64,000 bases of DNA from Geobacter sp. UBA5730 (GCA_002419465.1 DIGE01000014.1:555602-619601), one strand, 5' to 3'. Counted from the stretch's first letter, positions 35,263 to 43,822 are shown. Made by a program: numbers and translations. The notes: generated by a model not told the origin, from the sequence alone.

Positions 35263-37281
35263 ATGAACAACGACTTCAAGCTCACCACTGCCTATACCCC
35301 CCGCGGCGATCAACCCCAGGCCATTGACGAACTGGTGGCCGGCATCGAACGTGGTGACAGACACCAGGTGCTGCTGGGGGTGACCGGCTCCGGCAAGACC
35401 TTTACGGTTGCCAACGTGATCGCCCGTACCGGCCGGCCAGCCCTGGTGCTGGCCCCCAACAAGACCCTGGCGGCTCAACTCTATGGTGAGTTCAAGGAGT
35501 TGTTCCCGGACAATGCGGTGGAGTACTTCGTCTCCTACTATGATTATTATCAGCCGGAAGCCTACCTGCCCAATACCGACACCTTCATCGAAAAGGACTC
35601 GGCCATCAATGACGAGATCGACAAAATGCGTCATTCCGCCACCCGATCGCTACTGACCAGGTCGGATGTGATCATCGTGGCCTCGGTCTCCTGCATTTAC
35701 GGTATCGGTTCGCCGGAGGCCTATCAGGAAATGCATATCTTCTTCCATCAGGGGGAGCAGTACGGCCGCGACGCCCTGTTAAAGAAGTTGGTGGAGATTC
35801 AGTACCAGCGCAACGATACCGACTTCCACCGCGGCACCTTCCGGGTGCGGGGGGATGTGATCGAGGTGTTTCCGGCCTACGACAGCGAGCGAGCGCTGCG
35901 GATCGAGTTCTTTGGCGACGAGGTGGAGACCATCTCCCAGATTGATCCGCTACGTGGAGCCGTGCTGCAAAAGCTCTCCAAGGCTGCCATCTACCCGGCA
36001 TCCCACTATGTTTCGACAAAGGAAAATCTGGAGCGGGCCGTGGAACAGATCCGTCTGGACCTGGAGGAACGGATCAGGCTGTTTAAAAGTCAGGGCAAAC
36101 TGCTGGAGGCCCAGCGGATCGAGCAGCGCACCTACTACGACATCGAGATGATGGAGGAGATGGGCTTCTGTCAGGGGATCGAGAACTACTCCCGTTACCT
36201 GGACGGACGGCAGCCCGGTGAGCCACCCTTTACGTTGATCGACTACTTCCCTGATGATTTTGTGCTGTTCGCCGACGAGTCCCACATCACCATCCCCCAG
36301 GTGGGGGGGATGTACCGCGGCGACCGAAGCCGCAAGGAGACCCTGGTGGAGTACGGCTTTCGTCTGCCGGCTGCCCTGGACAACCGCCCCCTGAATTTTC
36401 AGGAGTTTGAGGCCCGCATCAAGCAGGTGGTGCATGTCTCGGCCACCCCGGCCGATTACGAGCTGCAGCAGGCCGGTGGCGTGTTCGTGGAGCAGGTGAT
36501 CCGGCCCACCGGCCTGGTTGATCCGCCGATCGAGATCCGTCCGGCAACGGCAGGTGCGGGAGCAGCCGGACAGGTGGATGATCTGCTGCACGAGGTGCGG
36601 CTGACCGTGGCCCGTGGTGAGCGGGTGCTGGTGACCACCCTGACCAAGCGGATGGCCGAAGAGCTGACCAACTACTATCAGGAGCTGGGCCTACGGGTGC
36701 GCTACCTGCACTCAGATATTGTTACGATCGAGCGAATGCAGATCTTGCGTTCTCTCAGACTGGGCGAATTCGACGTGCTGGTGGGGATCAACCTGCTACG
36801 GGAGGGTTTGGACCTGCCGGAGGTTTCACTGGTGGCGATCCTGGATGCCGACAAGGAAGGTTTTCTGCGCTCAACCCGCTCGCTGATCCAGACCTGCGGA
36901 CGGGCGGCCCGTAACGTGGCAGGGCGGGTGCTGATGTATGCCGACACGGTCACCCGTTCGATGCAGGGCTGTCTGGACGAAACCGAGCGGCGGCGCTCCA
37001 AACAGCTGGCCTACAACATAGAGCACGATATCACCCCGGAAACGGTCAAGAAGGGGATGCGCAGCATCCTGGAATCGATTGAGGAACAGGATTATTCAGC
37101 GGTACCACTGGTGGCCGATCTCGCTGAGGAGTATGGCAACGACCTGCGGCAGATCCCCAGGCTGATCAAAAAGCTGCGCAAGGAGATGCTGGCCGCAGCC
37201 AAAGAGCTGGATTTTGAAAAGGCTGCCGGGCTGCGGGACCGGATCAAGCAGCTGGAGGATGCTGAACTGAAGCTGCGCTAA
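35263..37281 (+). CDS. uvrB: Excinuclease ABC subunit B
   Basis: A 672-aa helicase-like nucleotide excision repair protein. Walker A is GVTGSGKT (39-46), the beta-hairpin region is YYDYYQPEAYLP, Walker B is FADESH, and the helicase motifs GINLLREGLDLPEV and QTCGRAARN are intact. The C-terminal UVR motif that contacts UvrC is present (LRKEMLAAAKELDFEKAAGL). It loads onto damaged DNA with UvrA. Its stop codon overlaps the stop of the convergent hybrid kinase gene. Confidence 0.97.
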   Translation: MNNDFKLTTAYTPRGDQPQAIDELVAGIERGDRHQVLLGVTGSGKTFTVANVIARTGRPALVLAPNKTLAAQLYGEFKELFPDNAVEYFVSYYDYYQPEAYLPNTDTFIEKDSAINDEIDKMRHSATRSLLTRSDVIIVASVSCIYGIGSPEAYQEMHIFFHQGEQYGRDALLKKLVEIQYQRNDTDFHRGTFRVRGDVIEVFPAYDSERALRIEFFGDEVETISQIDPLRGAVLQKLSKAAIYPASHYVSTKENLERAVEQIRLDLEERIRLFKSQGKLLEAQRIEQRTYYDIEMMEEMGFCQGIENYSRYLDGRQPGEPPFTLIDYFPDDFVLFADESHITIPQVGGMYRGDRSRKETLVEYGFRLPAALDNRPLNFQEFEARIKQVVHVSATPADYELQQAGGVFVEQVIRPTGLVDPPIEIRPATAGAGAAGQVDDLLHEVRLTVARGERVLVTTLTKRMAEELTNYYQELGLRVRYLHSDIVTIERMQILRSLRLGEFDVLVGINLLREGLDLPEVSLVAILDADKEGFLRSTRSLIQTCGRAARNVAGRVLMYADTVTRSMQGCLDETERRRSKQLAYNIEHDITPETVKKGMRSILESIEEQDYSAVPLVADLAEEYGNDLRQIPRLIKKLRKEMLAAAKELDFEKAAGLRDRIKQLEDAELKLR

Positions 37282-39458
37282 TTTCCGACAGCGGCGTAAA
37301 ACTCCACGAGCTGTTCTTTCAGTCGTGTCAACCCGGTGGGAGCATCGCCAATATCGCCGGTTTTGGCGGCAGCCTCCAGTGTCGAGGCGGTCTCGCGCAT
37401 GTGCATGGCGCCGATATTGCCGCACGATCCCTTGATGGTGTGGGCTGCGACCCGGACCGCATCGCTGTCGCCCGCGATGATGGCCTGCTCGAGTTCCTGC
37501 AGGTTTTTGAGCATACCATTACGGAACAGACTGATGAATCGCGGGATCAGCGCCTCTTCCCCCCCCAGCCGCTCAAGCAGATCCTCACGGGCATAAACCG
37601 GCGTGAGTACCTCACCTTTGCTGGCCTGGTTTTCTGCCGGGACTGACAGTCCAGGCGGCACCGGCTGCTGAACAACCCGTTTCCCGTCGCAGTATCGTTG
37701 CAGGGTCGCCAGGATGGAGGCTGGCTTGACCGGCTTGGAGAGATAATCATCCATGCCGGCCTGCAGACATTTTTCCCGATCTTCCCTGGCAGCGTAGGCG
37801 GTCATGGCCACAATTGGAGTAGCCGGTCTGCCGGTGGCCTGTTCCAGTTGCCGGATGGCAATGGTTGCCTGCAGACCGTCCATCTCAGGCATCTGGATAT
37901 CCATCAGCACGATGTCGAAACGGTCTTCGCCATAAGCCTCAAGCGCTTCGCGTCCGTTGGCCGCCTCGGTGATGCTGTGATTATATCGTTGTAATACCGC
38001 TTTGGCGAGTTCACGGTTGACCTCCACATCGTCAACCAGCAGCACCCGCAGGCCGGAGAGCGGAGCCTGTTCGACCGCCGGCGGATGTGCCGATGGCAGT
38101 TCGGAGGCAATCTGGGCGTCATCAGCCGCCAGATGGAAGCAGACCGTGAAGAAGAAGCGGCTGCCGACACCCGGCTGACTTTCAACCCAGATATCACCCT
38201 GCATCAATCCTGCCAGGCGCTGGCAAATCGCCAGACCCAGTCCGGTGCCGCCGTAGCGTTTGGTGGTGGTGGCATCAGCCTGCTCAAAGATATCGAAGAT
38301 GCGCTGCTGGGCATCAGCCGGAATGCCGATCCCCTGGTCAGCCACGCAGAACTGCAACATCAGCCATTTGTCTGTCGTCGGTCCGCGTTCCACCGACACG
38401 GTGATCGAGCCCTGATCACTGAACTTGAGCGCGTTACCCACCAGATTGGTCAGGATCTGGTTGAGTTTGGCCAGATCACCAACCAGCCGGTCAGGCACCT
38501 CCTGGCTGACCTTGATGGTCAGCTGTAGCCTTTTTTGCTCTGCCCGGACCGCCAAAGCATGCAGACCGGTCTCAATACCTCTGCGCAAGAGGAACGGCGC
38601 CGGCGACAGCTCAAGTTTACCTGCCTCAATCTTGGAAAAATCGAGGATATCGTTGATGATCAGCATCAGATTTTCGGTGGAATCGTGGATGGCCAGCAGG
38701 TGTTTGCGGTCCTGTTCTGCGGTGAAGCCCCCCTCCAGCAGCAGTTCGGTCATGCCCATGATGCCGTTCATCGGTGTGCGGATCTCATGGCTCATGTTGG
38801 CAAGGAAGGCGCTTTTGGCCTGACTTGACGCTACGGCGTGGGCCCGGGCCTGCTCCAGCTCGCTGGTGCGTTCATCAACCCGTTGTTCCAGGGTTGCCAT
38901 ATGTTCCCGCAGCATCTCCCGCAGGGTGGCGCTCTCCAGGGCATAGGCGCAGGAGTAGAGCACAATGGAAAGGGCGTTCAGGGCAGGCGCTTCAACGCTT
39001 ACCCCCTCGCCGGGCAGCAGGCCGATCAGCATCCCCAGAATGCTGGACTGGGTGGACACGACCTGCAACAAGGCGGTCCGGTTGTCGCCGGTTGTGGTCA
39101 TGACTGCCTGGTTGCGGTTCAAGGCCCAGGCAAAGGAGCCGCTCATGATCTGGTTGTCAACCTCAGCCTGGAGCCGGTCCTGGGCGTCGGGCGGTTCAAC
39201 GATGTCGAGCTCGAAGCTGCCGTCCTCGTGGCTGACGAGGAACCCCAAGGCTTCAAAGGAGAGCAGGCGGCGAATCTGGGCCAGGGTGGCACGGTAAATT
39301 GCCGAAAAATCGCTGGCGCGGGCCAGATCGGCCTGGAAATCGCCGCTGGAAGCCAACATTTCCAGAATCGCCACGTAGCGGCGGTTGGATTCCTCCAGAT
39401 AGCTGATCCGTTCCTGGAGAAAGAAGGGGACTGGTGTCTGGTCGTTGGGCGTGCTCAT
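37278..39458 (-). CDS. Hybrid sensor histidine kinase with receiver and HPt domains
   Basis: A 726-aa soluble kinase. Residues 1-190 form an unassigned input region, possibly GAF-like, followed by a coiled coil (EQRVDERTSELEQARAHAV). The HisKA domain has H224 in FLANMSHEIRTPMNG; the ATPase domain has N, G1 and G2 boxes (NLVGNALKFSD, DQGIGIP, GGTGLGLAI). The receiver has D520 in LMDIQMPEMDG and K575. The HPt domain has H673 in AAHTIKGSCG. No membrane helices are seen, so the signal is cytoplasmic. The start overlaps the upstream HDOD gene as ATGA, so the two probably work together. Confidence 0.92.
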   Translation of the reverse strand: MSTPNDQTPVPFFLQERISYLEESNRRYVAILEMLASSGDFQADLARASDFSAIYRATLAQIRRLLSFEALGFLVSHEDGSFELDIVEPPDAQDRLQAEVDNQIMSGSFAWALNRNQAVMTTTGDNRTALLQVVSTQSSILGMLIGLLPGEGVSVEAPALNALSIVLYSCAYALESATLREMLREHMATLEQRVDERTSELEQARAHAVASSQAKSAFLANMSHEIRTPMNGIMGMTELLLEGGFTAEQDRKHLLAIHDSTENLMLIINDILDFSKIEAGKLELSPAPFLLRRGIETGLHALAVRAEQKRLQLTIKVSQEVPDRLVGDLAKLNQILTNLVGNALKFSDQGSITVSVERGPTTDKWLMLQFCVADQGIGIPADAQQRIFDIFEQADATTTKRYGGTGLGLAICQRLAGLMQGDIWVESQPGVGSRFFFTVCFHLAADDAQIASELPSAHPPAVEQAPLSGLRVLLVDDVEVNRELAKAVLQRYNHSITEAANGREALEAYGEDRFDIVLMDIQMPEMDGLQATIAIRQLEQATGRPATPIVAMTAYAAREDREKCLQAGMDDYLSKPVKPASILATLQRYCDGKRVVQQPVPPGLSVPAENQASKGEVLTPVYAREDLLERLGGEEALIPRFISLFRNGMLKNLQELEQAIIAGDSDAVRVAAHTIKGSCGNIGAMHMRETASTLEAAAKTGDIGDAPTGLTRLKEQLVEFYAAVGN

Positions 39459-40324
39459 GGCGCCTCCGCCAGAATACTGAAGGTTTCCTCCAGTTGCGGC
39501 TCGGCCTGTTTGAGGATGGCACCCAGTTGGTGGGGTGACATGCCCAGTTTGTCCCAGGCGGCCGGGTCGAGGGCGGATACGCACCACTCGCCGGTCTGGC
39601 CGTACTCCATGGCCTGGCAGATGATGTCGGACAGGTGAATGGTGGCGGCTTCCACGGGGAACTGTTCGGCGCGGGACGGGCGATGGTGCGAGGCGACCGG
39701 TTCGGCGATATTGGCCGGAATTTTCCAGGAACGCAGCAAGGCGCCTCCGGCATCGGCATGGTCGAATCCCAGGCGGTCCAACTCGGTCAGATGGTAGGGC
39801 TGGTTGGAGGCGCGACTCTGTCCGATCATCTCCATAACCACCGGCGGGATAGTGGTAGCCATCATCAGCTGCCCCACATCATGCAGGATACCAGCCACGA
39901 AGAAACGCTCAACGTTGGTCTCCCTGCGCCAGGTGGCCAGGGTGCGGGCTAGGATGCCACAGGCGACACTGTGCCGCCAGAATGAGATCATGTTCAGCAA
40001 CTCTTCGGGGATGCCGGTGAAAACCCCCATCACCGAGGCAGCCAGGGCCAGATCGCGCAGCTGCTGGGTGCCGATGATAGTGACCGCCTTATTGATGGAA
40101 TCCACCTTGCCGAACCAGCCGAAAAAAGGGCTGTTGGCCAGGCGCAGTAGCCGGGCGGTCAGGCCCTGGTCCTCGGTGATGATCTTGGCGATGTCGTCGA
40201 TGGAGGTGCGGGGGTGGTTGATCGCTTCATTGAGCTGCTCGTAGAACAGCGGCAGGGAATAGACCGTGCTCGTGCGATCTACCAGCCATTCCAGGGTGTA
40301 GACGGGACCATCAGCAAAGGCCAT
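39455..40324 (-). CDS. HDOD-domain signalling protein
   Basis: A 289-aa protein dominated by an HDOD domain (about 10-215): SLPLFYEQLNEAINHPRTSI, ITEDQGLTARLLRLANSPFF and GILHDVGQLMMATTIP. The start ATG at 40324 follows GGAGGG; the longer frame to 40390 only re-reads the upstream gene. HDOD proteins have an HD-related fold that usually lacks catalysis and acts in signalling. It overlaps both neighbours, joining a small PilZ/HD-associated protein and a hybrid kinase in one operon. Confidence 0.9.
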   Translation of the reverse strand: MAFADGPVYTLEWLVDRTSTVYSLPLFYEQLNEAINHPRTSIDDIAKIITEDQGLTARLLRLANSPFFGWFGKVDSINKAVTIIGTQQLRDLALAASVMGVFTGIPEELLNMISFWRHSVACGILARTLATWRRETNVERFFVAGILHDVGQLMMATTIPPVVMEMIGQSRASNQPYHLTELDRLGFDHADAGGALLRSWKIPANIAEPVASHHRPSRAEQFPVEAATIHLSDIICQAMEYGQTGEWCVSALDPAAWDKLGMSPHQLGAILKQAEPQLEETFSILAEAP

Positions 40325-40646
40325 GTTGGACCCTCCTGATGGCGGCCAGCCGTAGCAATTCGCGCAGGGCAGGATGGTCGGTGCCGGCATACTGAAACAA
40401 GGGGATCAGTGACAGCTCCGCCGCTTCCAGGGCAGCCGGGTCCACTTCTGCGGGCAACAGCGACTCGTCATCGGCATGGTCAATGCCGGCGATGTCCGCT
40501 TCCACCACTCCCCAGGTGCGGAAGATCACCAGATGCTTCTGGGTCAGCTCGGCTCCGGCGCCTAGCAACATTCGGCCGTTACGGTCCTGGACATCGCTGG
40601 CCAGCACCATACCGGCCTCCAGATTTTCAATCGGTAACAAGCCCAT
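40311..40646 (-). CDS. Small protein like the N-terminal domain of HD-GYP proteins
   Basis: A 111-aa protein when started at the ATG at 40646 (GGAGAA upstream). The opening LLPIENLEAGMVLASDVQDR followed by GRMLLGAGAELTQKHLVIFR is a beta-rich module often found in front of HD-GYP or HDOD domains; here it is a separate gene overlapping the HDOD gene by 14 bases. The remaining C-terminus is short and helical. It probably acts as a partner or regulatory domain of the HDOD protein. The frame stays open upstream to 40778, but that part does not look coding. Confidence 0.7.
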   Translation of the reverse strand: MGLLPIENLEAGMVLASDVQDRNGRMLLGAGAELTQKHLVIFRTWGVVEADIAGIDHADDESLLPAEVDPAALEAAELSLIPLFQYAGTDHPALRELLRLAAIRRVQHGLC

Positions 40647-40801
40647 CGCACGGTTCTCCGGCTGGTGAAATGACGGTGCAGCGTGCCGTGAGCAGCTGCT
40701 GGTGCCCCGTTGTAACTGATCAGCGGATGATGGTAAAGAGATTATCACTTTTTTGACCAGCGTCATGCAGATAACCAAAACTATCTGGCAGGATCAAACC
40801 C

Positions 40802-41143
40802 ATGCAAACCATTACCAGACAGATGCAACAGGATATCAGGCTGATCGGAAAATTTACCGAGGTTTGGTGTGATGGCCATCAACACGGGCAGCGACAGTCG
40901 GTGGAACTGCCCGGAGGGCTTGCGCCGCTGCGGCTGTGTCCCGTGTGCGCCGACTTTTTAGCCTATGCTGTGATGAAGCGGTCGAGCTGTCCGCTGGAAG
41001 CGCAAAAACCCAGCTGTAAAAACTGCAAGATTCATTGTTATGCAGCGTCTCAACGGGCCAAGGTCAAGCAGATCATGGCCTGGTCGGGCAGAAGGATGAT
41101 CTTGAAAGGCAGACTTGATTATATCTGGCACTATTTTTTCTAA
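40802..41143 (+). CDS. YgbA-type protein (nitrous oxide-stimulated promoter family)
   Basis: A 113-aa cysteine-rich protein of the YgbA_NO family. Conserved cysteines are C46 and C49 (LCPVC), C63 (CPLEA), then C72, C75 and C79 in CKNCKIHCY, followed by the basic region RAKVKQIMAWSGRRMI. E. coli ygbA belongs to the NsrR nitrosative-stress regulon. The next gene, 19 bases downstream, is an Fe-S protein on the same strand, so the pair may respond to nitric oxide. No NsrR site was identified. Confidence 0.82.
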   Translation: MQTITRQMQQDIRLIGKFTEVWCDGHQHGQRQSVELPGGLAPLRLCPVCADFLAYAVMKRSSCPLEAQKPSCKNCKIHCYAASQRAKVKQIMAWSGRRMILKGRLDYIWHYFF

Positions 41144-41162
41144 ACAAAAGGAGCGTAATCGT

Positions 41163-41915
41163 ATGCTGAGAAAAATTGTAAAAATCGACCCTGACAAGTG
41201 CGATGGCTGCGGCCTGTGCGTGCCTTCCTGTGCCGAGGGAGCAATCAGGATCGTGAACGGCAAGGCAGTGCTGTCCGCCGACAACCTCTGTGACGGCTTG
41301 GGGGCCTGCCTGGGCGAGTGTCCCAAGGATGCCATCAGTATTGAGGAACGCGATACCGATGCCTTTGACGAAGCCGCTGTGGAACAACATCTGGCCGCAC
41401 AGGGCACGCCGGCCCCGGCCCATGGCCCTCACACTCCTGCTGCGCCGCACGGCCATGGACATGGCAGCGGTTGCCCCGGCTCGCGGATGATGTCGTTTGG
41501 CAAGCCAGTGTCTGCCGCAGCCCCGGATGCGCCAAAGGGCAGCCGCCAGAGCCGGTTGGCTCAGTGGCCGGTGCAGATGCAGCTGGTCTCACCCACCGCC
41601 CCCTACTTCCAGGACGCCAACCTGCTGCTGACCGCCGACTGCGTGCCGTTGGCCTATGCCGGCTACCATGAGGACTTTCTGGATGGCAAGGCGGTAATCA
41701 TGGGTTGTCCCAAGCTGGACGACAACCAGTTTTTTACGGATAAGTTGACTGAAATTCTGAGGGTTTCCAATATCAAGAGCGTCACCGTGTTGCGGATGGA
41801 GGTGCCCTGTTGCGGGGGAATCGCCTGGGCAGCCAAGGAGGCGATCAAAAAGTGTGGCAAGGTGATTCCTTACGCTGAAGTGACCATCGGTATTCAAGGC
41901 GCCATCAAGGGATGA
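41163..41915 (+). CDS. 4Fe-4S ferredoxin-like protein
   Basis: A 250-aa iron-sulfur protein starting at ATG 41163 after AAAGGAG. The first cluster is C13, C16, C19, C23 (CDGCGLCVPSC). The second is incomplete or unusual, with C43, C49 and C53 (CDGLGACLGEC). A His/Pro/Gly-rich linker (about 80-100) is followed by a conserved domain with QWPVQMQLVSPTAPYFQDAN, GCPKLDD and PCCGG. Such proteins often neighbour hybrid-cluster or NO-response genes, and here the neighbour is YgbA. It is probably a cytoplasmic electron carrier or sensor; its partner is unknown. Confidence 0.85.
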   Translation: MLRKIVKIDPDKCDGCGLCVPSCAEGAIRIVNGKAVLSADNLCDGLGACLGECPKDAISIEERDTDAFDEAAVEQHLAAQGTPAPAHGPHTPAAPHGHGHGSGCPGSRMMSFGKPVSAAAPDAPKGSRQSRLAQWPVQMQLVSPTAPYFQDANLLLTADCVPLAYAGYHEDFLDGKAVIMGCPKLDDNQFFTDKLTEILRVSNIKSVTVLRMEVPCCGGIAWAAKEAIKKCGKVIPYAEVTIGIQGAIKG

Positions 41916-42044
41916 TTCCGCTCAGATAAACAGGGCTCTTTCATGTCGGCTGTTGCGGCGTTTAACCTGGTACATCGTGACATTTAACATTCGTTTATTT
42001 GCACTATATGGCACACGGGCGCAACTTATTCAAGAAGGCCACCA

Positions 42045-42510
42045 TTGCCGCCAAGATACCGAGTAACACTTACCGAGCAGGAGCGCAAAGAGCTTGAGAA
42101 TTTAACCAAACGTGGCAAGACCCTGCTCGACGATTTATCCACGCCCGTGTCTGCATGGATGAATCCTGCAAGCAGATGATCGGTGAAGTCCAAGATTCGA
42201 TACCGTGCAAGCCGGGATAACCGGCACGCGTTGATGATGAAACGTCAGAAACGGCGTGGCAGAAATCTTTATGGAAGTAGAACCGCTGGGCGGCAAAAGG
42301 CATGTTGCCGTCACCGAGCACCGAATCAGAAAAGATTGGGCGGTGCAGATAAAGCAAATGCCGGATGAACGCTATCTGGATGCGATCAAGGTTCGTCTGG
42401 TTATGGATAATCTGAACACCCACAGCATCGCCTCACTGTATGAAACTTTTGAACCGAAAGCAGGCAGAAGTACCAGCATGGAAAAAAGACCGAAACAACA
42501 GAGCCAGTAA
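42045..42510 (+). pseudogene. IS630-family transposase remnant
   Basis: Fragments of one IS630 transposase lie in order but out of frame: RYRVTLTEQERKELENLTKR at 42054, then VCMDESCKQMIGEVQDSIPC interrupted by a stop at about 42218, then IFMEVEPLGGKRHVAVTEHR and RLVMDNLNTHSIASLYETFE near 42262-42460. The stretch between the N-terminal helix-turn-helix and the catalytic core and the distal catalytic end are missing. The surrounding 41916-42044 and 42511-42600 hold no recognisable gene. Confidence 0.82.
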
Positions 42511-42675
42511 AATCAGCTGGCAGTTCACTACATCGGACGTTCGGATCAAGCTGACGCGACTTTATCCGTATCCATAAATGTTACATGGTACTAGTGTTGG
42601 CGGGAAACCCCTGGGTTGACTTTTGGTGAGCTTGGAGCTTAAACTTGCTACAGTATCTTCAAACCGGAGGCGGTC

Positions 42676-42825
42676 ATGCAGAACGAAAAAGAATGCCCGG
42701 AATGCCAGGGCAAGATGATCCTGATGCCCGGCTGAGGCGGACTCTTCTGGCGGTGCCAGAAGTGCGGATTACGACTTGCCTACGGGAAAAAGGAACAACA
42801 GCCCAGCGGTGGCTGCTGCTCTTGA
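42676..42825 (+). CDS. Candidate selenoprotein: 49-residue four-cysteine ribbon protein with in-frame UGA
   Basis: An ATG at 42676 preceded by GGAGG opens a frame that meets TGA at codon 20 (42733-42735) and then continues without interruption to TGA at 42823. If UGA is selenocysteine the protein is 49 aa: CPEC at 7-10, U20 within PG-U-GG, FWRCQKC with C27 and C30, and a C-terminal GGCCS. The CxxC pairs look like a zinc ribbon. A hairpin directly after the UGA fits bacterial SECIS geometry, an intrinsic terminator follows the stop, and selB and a Sec-containing fdnG are in the same window. A CGA-to-TGA nonsense mutation in a topoisomerase-like zinc ribbon remains a real alternative. Confidence 0.5.
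42733..42762 (+). promoter_or_regulatory. SECIS-like hairpin after an in-frame UGA
   Basis: After the UGA at 42733-42735, CTTCTGGC (42744-42751) and GCCAGAAG (42755-42762) form a perfect 8-base stem with loop GGT. The loop begins 16 bases after the UGA and starts with GG, within the accepted spacing and loop rules for bacterial SECIS elements. The fdnG element in this window has 18 bases. Confidence 0.5.
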
Positions 42826-42833
42826 CCAGTACC

Positions 42834-42867
42834 GGGGTGGGCTGCAGTGCCCGCCCCACATTTTTTT
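42834..42867 (+). terminator. Intrinsic terminator after the candidate selenoprotein gene
   Basis: GGGGTGGGC (42834-42842) pairs with GCCCGCCCC (42849-42857) with one G-U, loop of six, then ACA and seven T at 42861-42867. It lies nine bases past the stop at 42825, and ahead of the rplU promoter. Confidence 0.8.
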
Positions 42868-42890
42868 AGCAGTGCTGCAACAAAAAGTGC

Positions 42891-42919
42891 TTGACGGAGC
42901 AAGGACCTTTGGCTATAGT
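42891..42919 (+). promoter_or_regulatory. Sigma-70-type promoter of rplU-rpmA
   Basis: TTGACG at 42891-42896 and TATAGT at 42914-42919 with a 17-base spacer, 38 bases before the rplU ATG. Confidence 0.8.
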
Positions 42920-42957
42920 CCACAACTCTGTAAAAACCAAAGAGGTGGTACGAACCT

Positions 42958-43266
42958 ATGTACGCAGTGATCAAGACTGGTGGCAAGCAATATAAGGTCG
43001 CAGAAGGCGATTTTCTCAAGGTCGAGAAGCTCGAAAACCTGGTGGGTGACACCATTGAATTCAGCGAAGTCCTGATGGTTGGCGGCGAGTCCGTCAAGGT
43101 CGGCGCTCCACTGGTAGCCGGCGCCAAGGTAACCGCCAAGGTTGCCGTGCAGGGCCGTGACAAGAAGATCCTGGTCTTCAAGTCCAAGCGTCGTAAGAAC
43201 ACCCGCAAGATGATCGGTCACCGCCAGCCGCATACCGTGCTGAAGATCGAAAAAATCAGCGCCTAG
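42958..43266 (+). CDS. rplU: 50S ribosomal protein L21
   Basis: A 102-aa protein with the L21 start MYAVIKTGGKQYKV and the conserved end KSKRRKNTRKMIGHRQPHT. The length fits the family. AGAGGTGG lies upstream of the ATG. L21 binds 23S rRNA near the subunit interface. It is followed by rpmA after 37 bases, the usual bacterial order, and driven by a strong promoter at 42891. Confidence 0.97.
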   Translation: MYAVIKTGGKQYKVAEGDFLKVEKLENLVGDTIEFSEVLMVGGESVKVGAPLVAGAKVTAKVAVQGRDKKILVFKSKRRKNTRKMIGHRQPHTVLKIEKISA

Positions 43267-43303
43267 GCGCTTACTGATTATTCTTTATTGAGGAGATAGA
43301 ACC

Positions 43304-43558
43304 ATGGCACACAAAAAAGGCGTCGGCAGTTCCCGTAACGGCCGCGATTCAGACGGCCAGCGACTTGGCTGCAAAAAGTTCGGCGGTGAGCCTGTCAAGG
43401 CCGGCAACATCATTTACCGTCAGCATGGTACCCAGATCCACCCCGGCAACAACGTGGGCTGCGGCAAGGACTACACCCTGTTTTCCCTGATCGAAGGCGT
43501 GGTCAAGTTCGAGCGGATGGGTCGCGATCGCAAAAAGGTCTCGGTCTACCCGGCTTAG
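43304..43558 (+). CDS. rpmA: 50S ribosomal protein L27
   Basis: An 84-aa protein opening MAHKKGVGSSRNGRDS, then RLGCKKFGGEPVKAGNIIYR and GTQIHPGNNVGCGKDYTLF, the L27 signature. The N-terminal tail reaches toward the peptidyl transferase centre. GAGGAG precedes the start. There is no Firmicutes-type cleavable N-extension. An intrinsic terminator ends the rplU-rpmA unit. Confidence 0.97.
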   Translation: MAHKKGVGSSRNGRDSDGQRLGCKKFGGEPVKAGNIIYRQHGTQIHPGNNVGCGKDYTLFSLIEGVVKFERMGRDRKKVSVYPA

Positions 43559-43580
43559 GCCATATAGCAATGGAACGCTT

Positions 43581-43613
43581 AAACCCGATCGGCACAGCCG
43601 GTCGGGTTTTTTT
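43581..43613 (+). terminator. Intrinsic terminator of rplU-rpmA
   Basis: AAACCCGATCGG and CCGGTCGGGTTT form a 12-base stem with one G-U and the loop CACAG, then a run of seven T overlapping the stem end (43607-43613). It is 22 bases after the rpmA stop. Confidence 0.9.
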
Positions 43614-43745
43614 GTACCTGCAGCTAGCCGTGACAGCGGATGGACTTACGCCGGCATCTGTGCTATAGACTGTCTCTGCCAGGCCTGCCGCACAGGCATA
43701 AAAAAGGGCTTGCAGCATCTGGCCGCAAGCCCTTTCTGTTGTAGA

Positions 43746-43822
43746 TGGTCGGGATGACACGATTTGAACGTGCGACCCCCTGCTCCCGAAGCAGGTGCGC
43801 TACCAGGCTGCGCTACATCCCG
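43746..43822 (-). tRNA. tRNA-Pro (anticodon CGG)
   Basis: The minus strand folds as a 77-base tRNA: acceptor CGGGATG pairs with CATCCCG, the anticodon stem CCTGC/GCAGG encloses TTCGGGA with anticodon CGG, the T loop is TTCAAAT, and the 3' CCA is encoded at 43748-43746. It lies opposite to rpmA and nadA. Confidence 0.95.

Noticed and set aside
42645..42869. 74-codon plus-strand frame overlapping the candidate selenoprotein
   Set aside because: It has no ribosome-binding site at its ATG, no motif, and runs through the terminator hairpin; the frame with CxxC pairs is the better gene.
43503..43760. Minus-strand frame between rpmA and the tRNA
   Set aside because: It overlaps the rpmA 3' end, the terminator and the tRNA; nothing conserved.
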